Shown: positions 46,674-56,704 of the stretch, one piece after another
Layout: each line of letters starts with the position of its first letter
How positions within the stretch are numbered: position 1 is the stretch's first letter
DNA from: Gammaproteobacteria bacterium
GTDB taxonomy: Bacteria > Pseudomonadota > Gammaproteobacteria > Steroidobacterales > Rariloculaceae
Assembly: GCA_022819855.1 (NCBI GenBank)
Contig: JAJEGN010000011.1
Coordinates: forward strand, 120,465-184,464
Reading direction: 5' to 3'
DNA length: 64,000 bases
Notes under the pieces: generated by a model
Databases searched by the model: none
Seen by the model: only the letters and a program-made list of their open reading frames with translations
What the model was told of the DNA's origin: nothing
Program-made: the position numbers and the translations under genes

Positions 46674-48023
46674 ATGAGCATGCATTGTGACCGCGCACTG
46701 TCGATCCGGGGAATACTGGCCCCGTTGCATGTCCCGAAACCTCGACTTGTCGTAGCGGCACTGACGTGCGTGTTGCTGCACGCCCACGTGCAGCCCGTGG
46801 CCGCGCAGGCGCCCGCCGACCGCTCCGACGCGCGCGTACATTCGCTCGTATTCGATACGTACACGCCCGGCCCGTGCTCCCCCAACGGTCAGGCTCAAGG
46901 CAACTGCGACCCGGGCGAGCTCGTCCGCGTCAGGCTGGTCCCCGTCGCCGAAGGGCTCCGGCAACCGCGGCACATCGCATTCATTCCCGGCACGAACGAC
47001 ATGCTCGTCACGGAGCCGACCGAAATCCGGCTCGTGCGCGACGGGAAACTGGTCGAAGAACGGATTGCGGGCTTTCCGGCGGAGTCCCTCGACGCCGGAA
47101 CGCTGCAGTCCGTCATTGCCCATCCCGACTTTGCGGCGACAGGCTTCATCTATGTCTATTACGTGAAGCGGCGCGGCGACGGTGCGACCACGCTGGGTCT
47201 GGCGCGCGGCAGACTGGAGGGCCTGGAACTCGCCGACGTCGAGGAAATCTTCGTTGCCGACGGCTGGATGTCCGGCGGGCCGATCGCGGGACGGGCCGAA
47301 TTCGGTCCTGACGGCATGATCTTTCTCACGCTCAACGATCAGGACCGGTCGTTCTCGACCGACGATACAAGCGTGCGGATCCTCGCCCAGGACGTGGGCT
47401 CCGATATCGGCAAGGTCATGCGGGTACGCGACGACGGCGCAATCCCCGCGGACAACCCGTTCGTCGGTCAGGCCTGGGCGAAACCCGAGGTCTTCAGCTA
47501 CGGACACCGCAACGTCACGGGTTTCGCATGGCACCCCGAGACGGGCGAACTGTGGGCCACCGAGATCGCTCCCATGGGCGGCGACGAACTCAACCTGCTT
47601 CGTGCCGGTGCGAACTACGGCTGGCCGCACGTATCGCTCGGCAGGATTTACAACAATTCGCTCGTATCCGAACAGAGCTGGTGGCGGCCCGGCATGGAGA
47701 TGCCCGCGATGCACTGGACGCCCTCCATCAGCCCGTCCGGCGCCGTCTTCTATACGGGCGAGCGGATCCCCCAATGGCAGGGACACCTCTTCATCGGCGC
47801 GCTCAACGGGCAGATGCTCCAGCGCGTCGCGTTCGATCAGCCCGGTGCACAGTCCGAGCGCCGCGAAGCGCTGTTCATCGAGTTAGGCCGGCGATTCCGG
47901 CACGTCGAACAGGGGCCGGACGGCTACCTCTACGTTGCCACGGTGATCAGGATCCTTGGTGCGAACGCTCCCGACGGTCCCAACATGAGCGGGACGGTTT
48001 ACCGGATCGAGGCGGCCGAGTAA
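46674..48023 (+). CDS. PQQ-dependent sugar dehydrogenase-like protein (449 aa)
   Basis: A periplasmic beta-propeller quinoprotein of the soluble glucose dehydrogenase family. A long N-terminal region with a signal peptide ending VAAQ near residue 45 precedes it. Landmarks are RQPRHIAFIPGTNDMLVTEP, PIAGRAEFGPDGMIFLTLNDQ, YGHRNVTGFAWHPETGELWATE, and GGDELNLLRAGANYGWP, where PQQ is held. A Cys-rich start (CSPNGQAQGNCD) forms a likely disulfide. It has a strong GGAGGAG site. The gene resembles the partial one at 63109-64000, so the two may be paralogues. Confidence 0.87.
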   Translation: MSMHCDRALSIRGILAPLHVPKPRLVVAALTCVLLHAHVQPVAAQAPADRSDARVHSLVFDTYTPGPCSPNGQAQGNCDPGELVRVRLVPVAEGLRQPRHIAFIPGTNDMLVTEPTEIRLVRDGKLVEERIAGFPAESLDAGTLQSVIAHPDFAATGFIYVYYVKRRGDGATTLGLARGRLEGLELADVEEIFVADGWMSGGPIAGRAEFGPDGMIFLTLNDQDRSFSTDDTSVRILAQDVGSDIGKVMRVRDDGAIPADNPFVGQAWAKPEVFSYGHRNVTGFAWHPETGELWATEIAPMGGDELNLLRAGANYGWPHVSLGRIYNNSLVSEQSWWRPGMEMPAMHWTPSISPSGAVFYTGERIPQWQGHLFIGALNGQMLQRVAFDQPGAQSERREALFIELGRRFRHVEQGPDGYLYVATVIRILGANAPDGPNMSGTVYRIEAAE

Positions 48024-48163
48024 GGTGGCCGACCGCCCCTGATCTCAGGCTCGCGTGGGTGCAGCACGCCGCGAGCGCTTGGCGGCTGTACTCACGGGCG
48101 TGCGTGGGTGGACCTTTCCGCTCGTATGCAGTGGCTTCACCAACACGCTCGCGAATGCAGCTT

Positions 48164-49159
48164 TCACGGCCGATAGACGACGATCGGCGCTGACATCCTG
48201 GCAGGCAACAGGGATCCGTCGGCGCCGACTTCGATCTCGTGCCCGAAGTCGTCGATCCTTCCAATGACGCTGCCGTCCGCCCGATCGATCTTGAGCATGA
48301 TCGCCTCGACCATCTGTGGCGCATCCTTCGGTTCCGCGCTCACATAGAATTCGCCGTCCGGCGAAAACGCCACGCTCAATACGCGTCCGCCATACTCCCA
48401 CTCGCCGAGGTAATCGCCTTCGCTCGAGAACCATTGCACGCGGCCGTTCTCGCGGTCGGCCACGTACACGTCGCCCTCCGGGCTCACGGCAATCCCGTGC
48501 GGCAGATTGAATTCTCCCGGACCGGTCCCCGCGCGCCCCCACTCGCCGACCTTCCGGCCGTTCGAGTCATACACGACGATGCGGGCGTTGCAGTAACCGT
48601 CGGCCACGTACACGAGTCCGTCGTTGCCAAATGCGACATCCGCTGCCGCGCAGGACACTGCATCGGGATCGGGCACGTCCCCGACATCGATCTCAAGCAG
48701 CACCTCGCCGTCTGCCGAGAATTTGACGACCTTCGACGTGTTCGAATCGACGGCCCAGACGTTGCCGGCCGGGTCGACCCGGACGCTGTGCGGTCGAGCG
48801 AAAAGGCCGTTTCCGAACGAGCGCAGCACGTTGCCGTCCGGGTCCACGACGATGATCGGATCGGCAGCGTCGCCGCGCTGGAAGATGTGGATGTTGCCGC
48901 TCGCGTCGGCGGAGACGCCCACGAATTCCTCGATCTCGAGCGATGGCGTCATCTCGATCTCGACGCGCTCCATCGCAAGCAGCGGAGCGGCATCGATCAG
49001 GCTGCGCAGCAGCGCGTCCGAACGGGCTTCCTGAACCACGGCGCCGATGACCGCCAATGGATTGAGGATGCTGGCTTCGGTCCCGTTGTCTGTCGTATCG
49101 TCCTGGGCCTGAGCGGTCACCGCCGCCAATACGATGAGTGTCGCGATCAGCTTGCGCAT
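48164..49159 (-). CDS. Exported NHL-repeat beta-propeller (331 aa)
   Basis: A six-bladed NHL propeller with a signal peptide (TAQAQ near 19). Repeats such as ARPHSVRVDPAGNVWAVDSNTSKVVKFSADGE, LPHGIAVSPEGDVYVADRENGRVQWFSSEG are obvious. The overall layout matches the peptidyl-alpha-hydroxyglycine lyase-like group, whose zinc ligands are not certain here. It may be a secreted lyase or a sugar/peptide-binding propeller. It is transcribed opposite to the PQQ dehydrogenase gene and 12 nt downstream of the fumarylacetoacetase gene. Confidence 0.82.
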   Translation of the reverse strand: MRKLIATLIVLAAVTAQAQDDTTDNGTEASILNPLAVIGAVVQEARSDALLRSLIDAAPLLAMERVEIEMTPSLEIEEFVGVSADASGNIHIFQRGDAADPIIVVDPDGNVLRSFGNGLFARPHSVRVDPAGNVWAVDSNTSKVVKFSADGEVLLEIDVGDVPDPDAVSCAAADVAFGNDGLVYVADGYCNARIVVYDSNGRKVGEWGRAGTGPGEFNLPHGIAVSPEGDVYVADRENGRVQWFSSEGDYLGEWEYGGRVLSVAFSPDGEFYVSAEPKDAPQMVEAIMLKIDRADGSVIGRIDDFGHEIEVGADGSLLPARMSAPIVVYRP

Positions 49160-49171
49160 GGCGGTTTCTCC

Positions 49172-50512
49172 TCAGTTATTCATGTGTGCTGGCAGGATAC
49201 GTCCTCGGCACGCGCCAAAGCCAATCCGGGCGAACCCTTCCGCTTCGCAATGGCCTTCGAGGATCACCTCATCGCCGTCGGCGAGGAAGCGGCGCGTTTC
49301 GCCGCCCGGCAGCGTAATCGGTTCGCGGCCGCCGCGCGTGAGTTCGAGCAGGCAACCTTCGTTGTCCCGATTCGGGCCGGAAACTGTTCCGGAGCCAAGC
49401 AGGTCTCCCGGGCGCGTGTCGCAGCCGTTGCTCGCGTGGTGGGTCAGGAGCTGGCCGGGCGTCCAGTAGAGTTCCGCGGACCGGCCGTGGCTCAAGCGTG
49501 TCGGCGCGATGCCGTTCGCGCGCATCTCGGGCGTGGACAGGAACGCTTCGATGGTGACATCGATGCCGCTGCGGTCGCTCGCTTGCCCGTGATCGAGATA
49601 GGCCAGCGGTTGCGGATCCCCTTGCAGCCTTGCGGGAGCAGCGACTCGAAACGGGGCGAGTGCATCGAAGGTCACGATCCAGGGCGAGATCGAAGTCGCA
49701 AAGCTCTTGGCGAGAAACGGCCCGAGCGGCTGTGCCTCCCATTTCTGGACGTCGCGCGCCGACCAGTCGTTGAGCAGGCACATGCCGAAGAGGCCGTCTT
49801 CGGCGTCGCCGATGCTCCGCGACACGCCGAGTTCGTTACCCTGGCCGACGAAGAATCCGAGTTCGGCTTCGTAGTCGAGCGCCCGGGTCGGCCCAAAGAC
49901 CGGCTGACTGGCGTCGGCCGCCAGCGTTTGCCCGCTTGGCCGCCGGATCGAAGTCCCGCTGACGACGACAGATGAAGCGCGCCCGTGGTACGCGATCGGT
50001 ACATGCTTGTAGTTTGGCAGCAGCGGTTGATCCGGGCGGAACAGGCGACCGGCGTTTGTGGCGTGATGCAGGGACGAGAAGAAGTCCGTGAAATCGCCGA
50101 TCGTTGCGGGGACAAGGAGCTCCACCGCACTCATCTCGGGAACCAGTCGCGTCCGCCATCCGGTCGTCGCCCGGATACGCTCATCGCCTTCGAGCAGCAG
50201 CCCCCAGACGGCGCGGCGCAGTGCCGACCAGGCGTCAGGTCCGAGCCCCATGAGCCGATTGAGAGTGGGGTCGGCGCAGGCTTCCGCGGCCGTATCCGCC
50301 AGATCCGTGAACAGACCCGCGTCCCGGCATGCCGCGACGTCGACGACCCGATCGCCAATGGCGCCGCCGCCCCGCGGCGATTCGTTCCTGTCGCGGCGCC
50401 GGAAGACCCCCAACGGCAGGTTCTGCAGCGGGAAGTCGCAGCCCCGCCGGTTGGCGGACTCGACCCAGCTTCTCCGCGAGGCGTCGTGAGTCTCGTCGAT
50501 CGCGCCCCTCAT
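49172..50512 (-). CDS. fahA: Fumarylacetoacetase
   Basis: The final enzyme of tyrosine and homogentisate degradation, yielding fumarate and acetoacetate. The N-terminal signature SWVESANRRGCDFPLQNLPLGVF begins at about residue 15, and the metal-binding domain shows YEAELGFFVG, LNDWSARDVQKWE and PLGPFLAKSFATS, as in human FAH-type enzymes. I choose ATG 50512 rather than 50554 because the family sequence starts just after it. No homogentisate dioxygenase is adjacent, so it may act with genes outside the window. Confidence 0.93.
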   Translation of the reverse strand: MRGAIDETHDASRRSWVESANRRGCDFPLQNLPLGVFRRRDRNESPRGGGAIGDRVVDVAACRDAGLFTDLADTAAEACADPTLNRLMGLGPDAWSALRRAVWGLLLEGDERIRATTGWRTRLVPEMSAVELLVPATIGDFTDFFSSLHHATNAGRLFRPDQPLLPNYKHVPIAYHGRASSVVVSGTSIRRPSGQTLAADASQPVFGPTRALDYEAELGFFVGQGNELGVSRSIGDAEDGLFGMCLLNDWSARDVQKWEAQPLGPFLAKSFATSISPWIVTFDALAPFRVAAPARLQGDPQPLAYLDHGQASDRSGIDVTIEAFLSTPEMRANGIAPTRLSHGRSAELYWTPGQLLTHHASNGCDTRPGDLLGSGTVSGPNRDNEGCLLELTRGGREPITLPGGETRRFLADGDEVILEGHCEAEGFARIGFGACRGRILPAHMNN

Positions 50513-50653
50513 GCAGTCAATCCCATAGGGCGGTCGAACGGCGCCGTGCCGCACGCGGGAACTCGTCGAGCAGGACGAAACGCTGCATCGATGGTTCCAT
50601 GGCGCGCTGTCGCCGCAAGTGCGTGCTACCGGGGCTCGAGCCTCGGCGGCCGG

Positions 50654-51151
50654 TTACTCCGATTCGGCCAGCGCCTTCATGTTCTGCAAAGCGGTCTCGA
50701 ACATGCCGCGCCGCCGCGCGATGTCCGCGTCCTTCTCCGCCTGGTCGGCCTTGTCGGAGATGTCGTAGACGAGCGTGTAGAGCATCGTGGAACTCGTGTC
50801 GGATACCGGCCGCGCTTCCATGAAACCGTGGTAGAGGTTATAGAACTGCCCTTCAACCGCAGGCTGCGTATACCCGTACGAGAGCTCCGTCTGTGCGACG
50901 AGAATCTCCACGATCCGGCCGCCGGCGAGCACGCGCACGGTCCCCATGTCGCCATCGCCCGACGTGATCTCGCAATCGACGTTGAGCCACTGCGAGATGT
51001 CGCAGTAGCCGCCGACCCTGGCCCACACTTCCTCCGCGGGCCTGTCGATATCGATTTCAAGCTCGATGGTCGTGTATTCGGGTTCCTGGGCGAAGGCGCT
51101 GCCTACGGCGAAGAGTGCGCCGAGGACCGTCAGGACAACTGATCGCTGCAT
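50654..51151 (-). CDS. Exported SRPBCC/START-like protein (165 aa)
   Basis: A signal peptide (SAFAQ, near residue 22) precedes a domain with the SRPBCC pattern: IELEIDIDRPAEEVWARVGGYCDISQWL at the start, and a long C-terminal helix RRRGMFETALQNMKALAE. This fold binds hydrophobic ligands in a deep cavity. The ligand is unknown. It stands between the fumarylacetoacetase and the divergent CHRD operon. Confidence 0.82.
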   Translation of the reverse strand: MQRSVVLTVLGALFAVGSAFAQEPEYTTIELEIDIDRPAEEVWARVGGYCDISQWLNVDCEITSGDGDMGTVRVLAGGRIVEILVAQTELSYGYTQPAVEGQFYNLYHGFMEARPVSDTSSTMLYTLVYDISDKADQAEKDADIARRRGMFETALQNMKALAESE

Positions 51152-51426
51152 GTCTCATCTCCCTTTTGTTCGACGTGAGGCTGGTCGCGATGCTCGAAGG
51201 ATTGCGAGCGGACGACCGGCGCATAGTAGTGTACGCGGCCGGCTTCGCAAACATGCCGATCGATACGCGCTGCCTGCAAGCCGGGGATTCTGGCGCCGGG
51301 GGGCAGCGCCACCGACATGGCCCGACCCGTATGGCGAGGTTCGGCGGAGACCGCTCGACCGGGCATCCTGGCCTCCTTGCGGCTGATATGATGCGGCTTC
51401 GCCAAAGCGCCAGGGGGAAAGCGTCA

Positions 51427-51936
51427 GTGAACATGCGGGATCGTCCAGGGCCATTGCCCGGGCAGGGACGGACGCTCTCGACGACGTCGAGCATCAGGCC
51501 TGTTGGTATCGTGGCGCCTGTCGCGCTGTTCCTGGCGGCTGCGTTCTTCGGCGCGGCGGCCCAGGATACGCAGACGTACGAGGTCCGCCTCGCGGCCGCG
51601 CCGCGCGACAGCGCGATGCGTGAATTCGTCGCGGGCAGCGGTTCTGCGGAGGTCACGCTCGCAGGCACTGAGCTCACCGTCACAGGGCGCTTCGAGGGCC
51701 TCAAGTCCGCGGCCACTCAAGCGAACATTCATCTCGCGCCGGTCACCGGCGTCCGTGGCCCGGCGGTCTACGAACTCGAAGTCTCGACGGCTTCGGCAGG
51801 CACGATCTCGGGAGTGTTCGAGCTCAGCGACGAAACGCTGGCGCGTCTTGATGCCGGGCATCTGTACATCCAGATCGACAGCGACAGCGCGCCCGAAGGC
51901 AATCTTTGGGGATGGCTGCTGAGGACGGACCGATGA
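51427..51936 (+). CDS. Exported CHRD-domain protein
   Basis: The CHRD domain is a beta-sandwich found in chordin and many bacterial secreted proteins; its role in bacteria is unknown. The signal peptide ends AAAQ near residue 45. The domain is recognised by [23 protein letters not shown], a central [19 protein letters not shown] and [22 protein letters not shown] start at GTG 51427 with AGGGGGAAA 6 nt upstream, but ATG 51433 is possible. The stop overlaps the start of the quinoprotein dehydrogenase by ATGA, so translation is coupled. Confidence 0.85.
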   Translation: MNMRDRPGPLPGQGRTLSTTSSIRPVGIVAPVALFLAAAFFGAAAQDTQTYEVRLAAAPRDSAMREFVAGSGSAEVTLAGTELTVTGRFEGLKSAATQANIHLAPVTGVRGPAVYELEVSTASAGTISGVFELSDETLARLDAGHLYIQIDSDSAPEGNLWGWLLRTDR

Positions 51937-54095
51937 CCGGAGGCGCCGACGGGAACCGTACCTCGCACGCTGCATCGAGCGACACCGGCATCGGACGAAC
52001 GAAGCGCACGGTGTCCGCACTGCTCGTGGTGTCGTGCATCTCGACCGCCGCCGCGCTGGCTCAGGACGAAGCGGCGCCCGGCGCGTTTACGGAGGCCCAG
52101 GCTGCCGCGGGCCGTGCCGACTACGCAACCTACTGCGCCGCCTGCCATGCCGCGGACCTCATGGGTGTCGCCGGCGCGCCGCCGCTTGCGGGCGAAGCGT
52201 TTCTCGCGCGCTGGGGCGCGCGCACGATAGGAGAACTCGTCACCTACACCGGGTTGACGATGCCGCCCGCCGACGCCGGCGGTCTCAGCGATGACGAATA
52301 CGCGGCCGTCACGGCCTACACGCTCCAGCGCAACGCCGCTCAGCCGGGCGGGACGCCGCTGACCGCTGCGAGCTCGATCGAAATCGCGAGCGTCGCTGCC
52401 GTGCCGCCCGCCGACGCCGCAGCGGCGGCCGACGCGGACATCCCGCTCGGCGTCACGGTCGCCGGCCGCGTCGAGAACTACGAACCGATCACTGCGGCGG
52501 AGTTGCGCAATCCCGATCCTGCCGACTGGCCGATGATCCGGCGCGACTACGGCGCGTCGAACTACAGCCCGCTCGACCAGATCAACCGCGCGAACATTGA
52601 CCGCCTCGAACTTGCGTGGGTCTATTCGATGACGGACCGCGACGGCCGCGATCAACCCGCGCCGATGGCCTACAACGGCGTTGTCTTCGTCAACAACCCG
52701 CCGAACGTGATGCAGGCGCTCGACGGGCGGACAGGCGAACTGATCTGGGAAACGCGGATTTCCGGACCCCTCAATTACCACCCGATGCGCGGCAGCGCGC
52801 TCTACGACGACAAGCTCTACGTTGCGACGACCGAAGCGCATCTGCTCGCGCTCGACGCAGCCACGGGCGAGATCGTCTGGGAAGCCGTGCTCGGCGACCG
52901 GGAAGACGGCGGCTTCACCGCCAGCAGCGGCCCGATCGTCGCCGACGGCAAGGTGTTGCAGGGCATGGGGACCTGCCAACAGTACCGCGAGGAGAAGTGC
53001 TTCATCGGCGCGTTCGACGCGGCCACGGGCGAGGAACTGTGGCGCTTCGAGACGGTTGCGCGCGACGGTCTGCCGGGCGGCGACACGTGGAACGGCCTGC
53101 CGGACATCTTCCGGGCCGGCGGCGACGTCTGGATCACGGGCAGCTACGATCCCGAGCTCAATCTCGCCTTCTTCGGCGTCGCGCAGGCCAAGCCCTGGAT
53201 GCGCGCGAGCCGACAAACGGGCGACGGCGATGCGCTTTACACGACCTCGACGCTCGCGATCGACGTGGCCACCGGCGAGCTCGCCTGGTACTTCCAGCAC
53301 GCGCCGGGCGAGACGGTCGACCTCGACGAGGTCTTCGAACGCGTGTTGATCGACGACGCGGGACAGAAATTCGTCGTGACGATCGGCAAACCCGGGATCA
53401 TCTGGAAGCTCGACCGCGAGACCGGGCAATACGTCGACCACGCCGAAACGATGTTCCAGAATGTCTTTACCTCGATCGACCCCGAAACGGGGCAACCCGA
53501 ATACCGCGAGGACATCGTCGGCCACCGCGTCGGCAACTGGGTGCAGATCTGTCCGGGCCTGTCGGGCGGTCACAACTGGCCCGCGATGGGCTTTCACAAG
53601 CCGATGCGCCGGCTCGTGATCCCGCTCATGCAGGCCTGCAACGAACTGCTGCCGCTCGACGTGCCGCTCGAACCGGGGCTCACGACCGTAGGCGCCGGCT
53701 GGCGCGCCTACGAGTTGCCGGGTTCCAATGGCAATCTCGGCCGGCTCGCGGCGTTCGACCTCGGTTCGCTCGAGGAGGTCTGGTCGTACGAGCAGCGCGT
53801 GCCGTTCATGTCATCGGCCTTGACGACGGCCGGCGGGCTCGTCTTCATCGGCGATCTCGATCGTTCCCTCAAGGCCTTTGATGTCGAGACGGGCGATGTG
53901 CTCTGGCGCACGCGCCTCGGCACGGCCGTGCAGGGGTTCCCGATCAGCTACGCCATAGATGGGCGACAGTATGTCGCCGTGCCGACGGGCTGGGGCGCCG
54001 GGGCGCAACTGTTCTACGTGAGCGCGATACTCGAGGAACCGCTGCGCGTGCCCGAAGCCGGCAGCGCCCTGTACGTGTTCGCCCTGGAGGAATGA
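51933..54095 (+). CDS. PQQ-dependent quinoprotein dehydrogenase with N-terminal cytochrome c
   Basis: A periplasmic quinoprotein of about 720 residues. The signal (near residue 43, ALAQ) is followed by a cytochrome c domain with one heme site [12 protein letters not shown] at about 75-84, a low-complexity linker and then an eight-bladed PQQ propeller, with repeats such as [27 protein letters not shown] and [14 protein letters not shown]. The segment [12 protein letters not shown] corresponds to the catalytic GDDWDLD region, keeping the Asp residues but losing the Trp. In classical quinohaemoprotein alcohol dehydrogenases the heme domain is C-terminal, so the order here is reversed. The alcohol substrate is unknown. 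It follows CHRD with an overlapping start. Confidence 0.88.
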   Translation: MTGGADGNRTSHAASSDTGIGRTKRTVSALLVVSCISTAAALAQDEAAPGAFTEAQAAAGRADYATYCAACHAADLMGVAGAPPLAGEAFLARWGARTIGELVTYTGLTMPPADAGGLSDDEYAAVTAYTLQRNAAQPGGTPLTAASSIEIASVAAVPPADAAAAADADIPLGVTVAGRVENYEPITAAELRNPDPADWPMIRRDYGASNYSPLDQINRANIDRLELAWVYSMTDRDGRDQPAPMAYNGVVFVNNPPNVMQALDGRTGELIWETRISGPLNYHPMRGSALYDDKLYVATTEAHLLALDAATGEIVWEAVLGDREDGGFTASSGPIVADGKVLQGMGTCQQYREEKCFIGAFDAATGEELWRFETVARDGLPGGDTWNGLPDIFRAGGDVWITGSYDPELNLAFFGVAQAKPWMRASRQTGDGDALYTTSTLAIDVATGELAWYFQHAPGETVDLDEVFERVLIDDAGQKFVVTIGKPGIIWKLDRETGQYVDHAETMFQNVFTSIDPETGQPEYREDIVGHRVGNWVQICPGLSGGHNWPAMGFHKPMRRLVIPLMQACNELLPLDVPLEPGLTTVGAGWRAYELPGSNGNLGRLAAFDLGSLEEVWSYEQRVPFMSSALTTAGGLVFIGDLDRSLKAFDVETGDVLWRTRLGTAVQGFPISYAIDGRQYVAVPTGWGAGAQLFYVSAILEEPLRVPEAGSALYVFALEE

Positions 54096-54168
54096 GCGTG
54101 AGGCCGTCGCTGCAATGCACGCTCGTCCGACCATACCTTCCGAACGTGTTTCCCCTGGCGGAGCAGGC

Positions 54169-55167
54169 ATGACGCCGTCCCGGCGGGAGTTCCTCGAAAC
54201 GGCGGGCGCGGCGAGCGTCGCGACGGCGGCCGCGGGCACCGTCCGGCAGACGATGGCGCAGCTTGCCGAGGGCGCGGGCGTGCGCTCGGTTGCCACGGAA
54301 GCGCTCGACATCGGCTACGAGGAGCACGGAACGCCGGACGGCGCGGCCGTCATGCTACTGCACGGCTTTCCGTACGACGTGAGATCCTTCGACGGCGTCG
54401 TGGCGCCGCTGGTCGAGGCCGGCCATCGCGTCCTCCTGCCATACCTGCGCGGCTTCGGGACGACCCGCTTCCGCGACGCAACCGCGCCGCGTACGGCCGA
54501 GCAGGCCGCAATCGCGCAGGATGTCATCGATTTCGCCGACGCGCTCGGCATCGAGCGGTTCGCGACGGCAGGTTTCGACTGGGGCAACCGGGCCGCCTGC
54601 ATCGCCTCGATCCTCGCGCCCGAACGCATCATCGGCCAGGTCGCGATCGGTGGCTACTCCGTGCAGAACACCGTGACGCAAGGCAACCCGATGCCGGCCC
54701 GGATCGCATCGCGGTTCTGGTACATGTGGTACTTCAACACCGATCGGGGCGCGGCGGCGCTGGAGGCGGACCGCCACGACATCATTCGTTATCTCTGGGA
54801 CACCTGGTCGCCGCAGTGGAGCTACACGGACGAGGCTTACGGGCGTTCGGCGCCTTCGTTCGACAATCCCGATTTCGTCGATGTCGTCGTGCACTCGTAT
54901 CGCCACCGGCTCCTCAACGCGCCCGGCGAAGAACGTTTTCTCGATGTCGAACGCCGGCTCGCCGCGCGGCCGCCGGTAACAGCGCCCGCGATCGTGCTGC
55001 ATCCCGGTGCGAGCGGCCTCGGCGGCACGCCGTCGCCCGATCCGTCCGGGGATCAGGCGCGGTTCACGAACCTGGTCGCGCGCCGCATCGTCGACGGCGC
55101 AGGGCACGATCTGCCCGCGCATCGTCCGGATGCCGTGGCGGATGCGCTGCTCGAGTTGCTTGGTTGA
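54169..55167 (+). CDS. Tat-exported alpha/beta-hydrolase, epoxide hydrolase-like
   Basis: A twin-arginine signal (SRREFLETAGAASVATAA) precedes an alpha/beta-hydrolase. The oxyanion motif HGFPYD is near residue 64, the nucleophile elbow AGFDWGNRAA carries Asp rather than Ser, and the catalytic His is in GAGHDLPAHRPD. Asp nucleophiles mark epoxide hydrolases and haloalkane dehalogenases. The start at ATG 54169 is the first Met before the RR motif. It is 73 nt after the quinoprotein and 28 nt before the cupin, so all four genes from 51427 to 55660 look like one operon. Confidence 0.86.
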   Translation: MTPSRREFLETAGAASVATAAAGTVRQTMAQLAEGAGVRSVATEALDIGYEEHGTPDGAAVMLLHGFPYDVRSFDGVVAPLVEAGHRVLLPYLRGFGTTRFRDATAPRTAEQAAIAQDVIDFADALGIERFATAGFDWGNRAACIASILAPERIIGQVAIGGYSVQNTVTQGNPMPARIASRFWYMWYFNTDRGAAALEADRHDIIRYLWDTWSPQWSYTDEAYGRSAPSFDNPDFVDVVVHSYRHRLLNAPGEERFLDVERRLAARPPVTAPAIVLHPGASGLGGTPSPDPSGDQARFTNLVARRIVDGAGHDLPAHRPDAVADALLELLG

Positions 55168-55195
55168 ATGATCCGCAATCGGAAGGAGGTATTCG

Positions 55196-55660
55196 ATGAA
55201 AATTGAACTGGGCTCGCGTCGGAGAATGGTCTTGAGATCTGCCGCGGCGACAGCCGCACTCGTCGGTCTCATGGCCGGCGGCGTTTTCGCCGTTCAGGCA
55301 CAGAATGACGCGGACGAAGATGCGGCGCGTCTCGCGCGTGTCGGCGGCTCGGTCGCTGTCGAGACAGACTTCATCGCTGGGGCTCGGACCTTCGAGCCGG
55401 GCAACCGGACCTACTGGCACACTCATGCGGGCGGCTTCATCCTGTTCGTTCAGGAAGGCCGTGCCCGCACGCAGCGGCGCGGCGAAGCGATGCGTGAGCT
55501 CGGCCCGGGCGAGATCGACTACACGCCGCCGGGCGTCGAGCACTGGCACGGCGCGGCGCCGGACGAGCCACTCCTGCAACTTGGGGTCGTACCGGGCGGC
55601 GGCGGCATCGAGTTCCTCGAACCCGTGACCGACGCCGAGTACAACGGCGAGTCGCCGTAG
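55196..55660 (+). CDS. Exported cupin-domain protein (154 aa)
   Basis: A cupin beta-barrel with a signal peptide or anchor (residues 13-36, ends VQAQ). The metal site is WHTHAGGFILFVQEGRARTQRRGE at about 74-97, giving His-x-His, and the second motif ELGPGEIDYTPPGVEHWHGA gives the later His. These fit a mononuclear metal cupin. Activity is not predictable (dioxygenase, isomerase or sugar epimerase). It has the strong ribosome site AAGGAGG and ends the CHRD-PQQ operon. Confidence 0.86.
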   Translation: MKIELGSRRRMVLRSAAATAALVGLMAGGVFAVQAQNDADEDAARLARVGGSVAVETDFIAGARTFEPGNRTYWHTHAGGFILFVQEGRARTQRRGEAMRELGPGEIDYTPPGVEHWHGAAPDEPLLQLGVVPGGGGIEFLEPVTDAEYNGESP

Positions 55661-55740
55661 CGCGATGCCCCGTCGCGGACGTCCCCGTCCGTCGTTTACG
55701 AGCAAGGGTAGTCGGCGTGGCGCTTAGTCTTGTTCGTGAC

Positions 55741-56688
55741 ATGAAGACGATCGCGCTGCGAGGCGCCCGTGAGCTTCGAACGGCACTGGAGCCGAGCGCC
55801 CGGTTGATGATCGTCGCGTCGTGTGCGCTTGGATTGGCGTGCGCTCTCCCGTATCCGGCACAAGCGCAAGAGCGAGAGCAAGAGCCGGAGCCTGAGCAAG
55901 GGCGAGAGTGGGAACAGTACGTCTCGATCGGTCTCGGCCACGCGGCAAAGTCCGGTATGGACCAGGTCGGCTCGAACCTGGACACGATCTGCTATCCCAC
56001 GGACGCATGCTTCGCCATGGAGCCCCCTCCTGCCGTCCCGGGATATCGTTGGCGCTACGGGATCGACGCGGATTCGGACAGCGGTATCGAAATCGGCTAC
56101 GGATACGCGATGGGCGCATGGCGAGTCGAACTCGCGGGCATGCATACCGTTCACGACCTCGACCAGATCTTCCGCAGCATCGAGTACCTCGACGGCAGCG
56201 CCCGGCTACCGGGCGACGGCACGGTCCTTGCGGATGTCGAGACGTCGATCGACAGTGTCAGGACGTACATCCTCTCGGTCAGCGGCTATCGCGACTGGCC
56301 GATGGGCGCGCTGACCGCGTACGTGGGCGTCGGCGCGGGGATAGCGGACGTCGAGCTGCGTGGCGTGCGCTTCTCGGCGGCCTACGGGACCAACTCGACG
56401 CGGGCGTACGATCCTCCGTTGTCGTTCTACGACGGTACGCAGGATGCCGACCTGTCAGACACGGTGTCTGCCGTGTTGCTCCATCTCGGGGCAGACTACC
56501 CGATCGGCGAGAGGACACGACTGGGCGCGAAGCTGACGTATTCCCGGGTCGACGAGATCGCCGACACCAGCAGGTACGCCGTGCATCCGATGCATGCCCG
56601 GGATCCTGACTTCACCAACGAGAATACCTTCGGCTCGGCGTCGGGCTGGCAGCTCTCGCTGGTCGTCAAGTTCGCGGTTCGGCGCTAG
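55741..56688 (+). CDS. Outer-membrane beta-barrel protein (315 aa)
   Basis: A signal peptide (PYPAQAQ near 43) and an acidic linker (EREQEPEPEQGREWEQ) precede a barrel of about eight strands of the opacity/OmpA-like type, with alternating patterns such as YVSIGLGHAAKSGMDQ, IEIGYGYAMGAWRVELAGMH, LTAYVGVGAGIADVELRG and a C-terminal LSLVVKFAVRR. Cys residues form a likely disulfide in TICYPTDACF. The function is unknown. The start is ATG 55741; a longer frame adds a random region. Confidence 0.78.
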   Translation: MKTIALRGARELRTALEPSARLMIVASCALGLACALPYPAQAQEREQEPEPEQGREWEQYVSIGLGHAAKSGMDQVGSNLDTICYPTDACFAMEPPPAVPGYRWRYGIDADSDSGIEIGYGYAMGAWRVELAGMHTVHDLDQIFRSIEYLDGSARLPGDGTVLADVETSIDSVRTYILSVSGYRDWPMGALTAYVGVGAGIADVELRGVRFSAAYGTNSTRAYDPPLSFYDGTQDADLSDTVSAVLLHLGADYPIGERTRLGAKLTYSRVDEIADTSRYAVHPMHARDPDFTNENTFGSASGWQLSLVVKFAVRR

Positions 56689-56704
56689 CAGACGGCCCAC
56701 TTGC

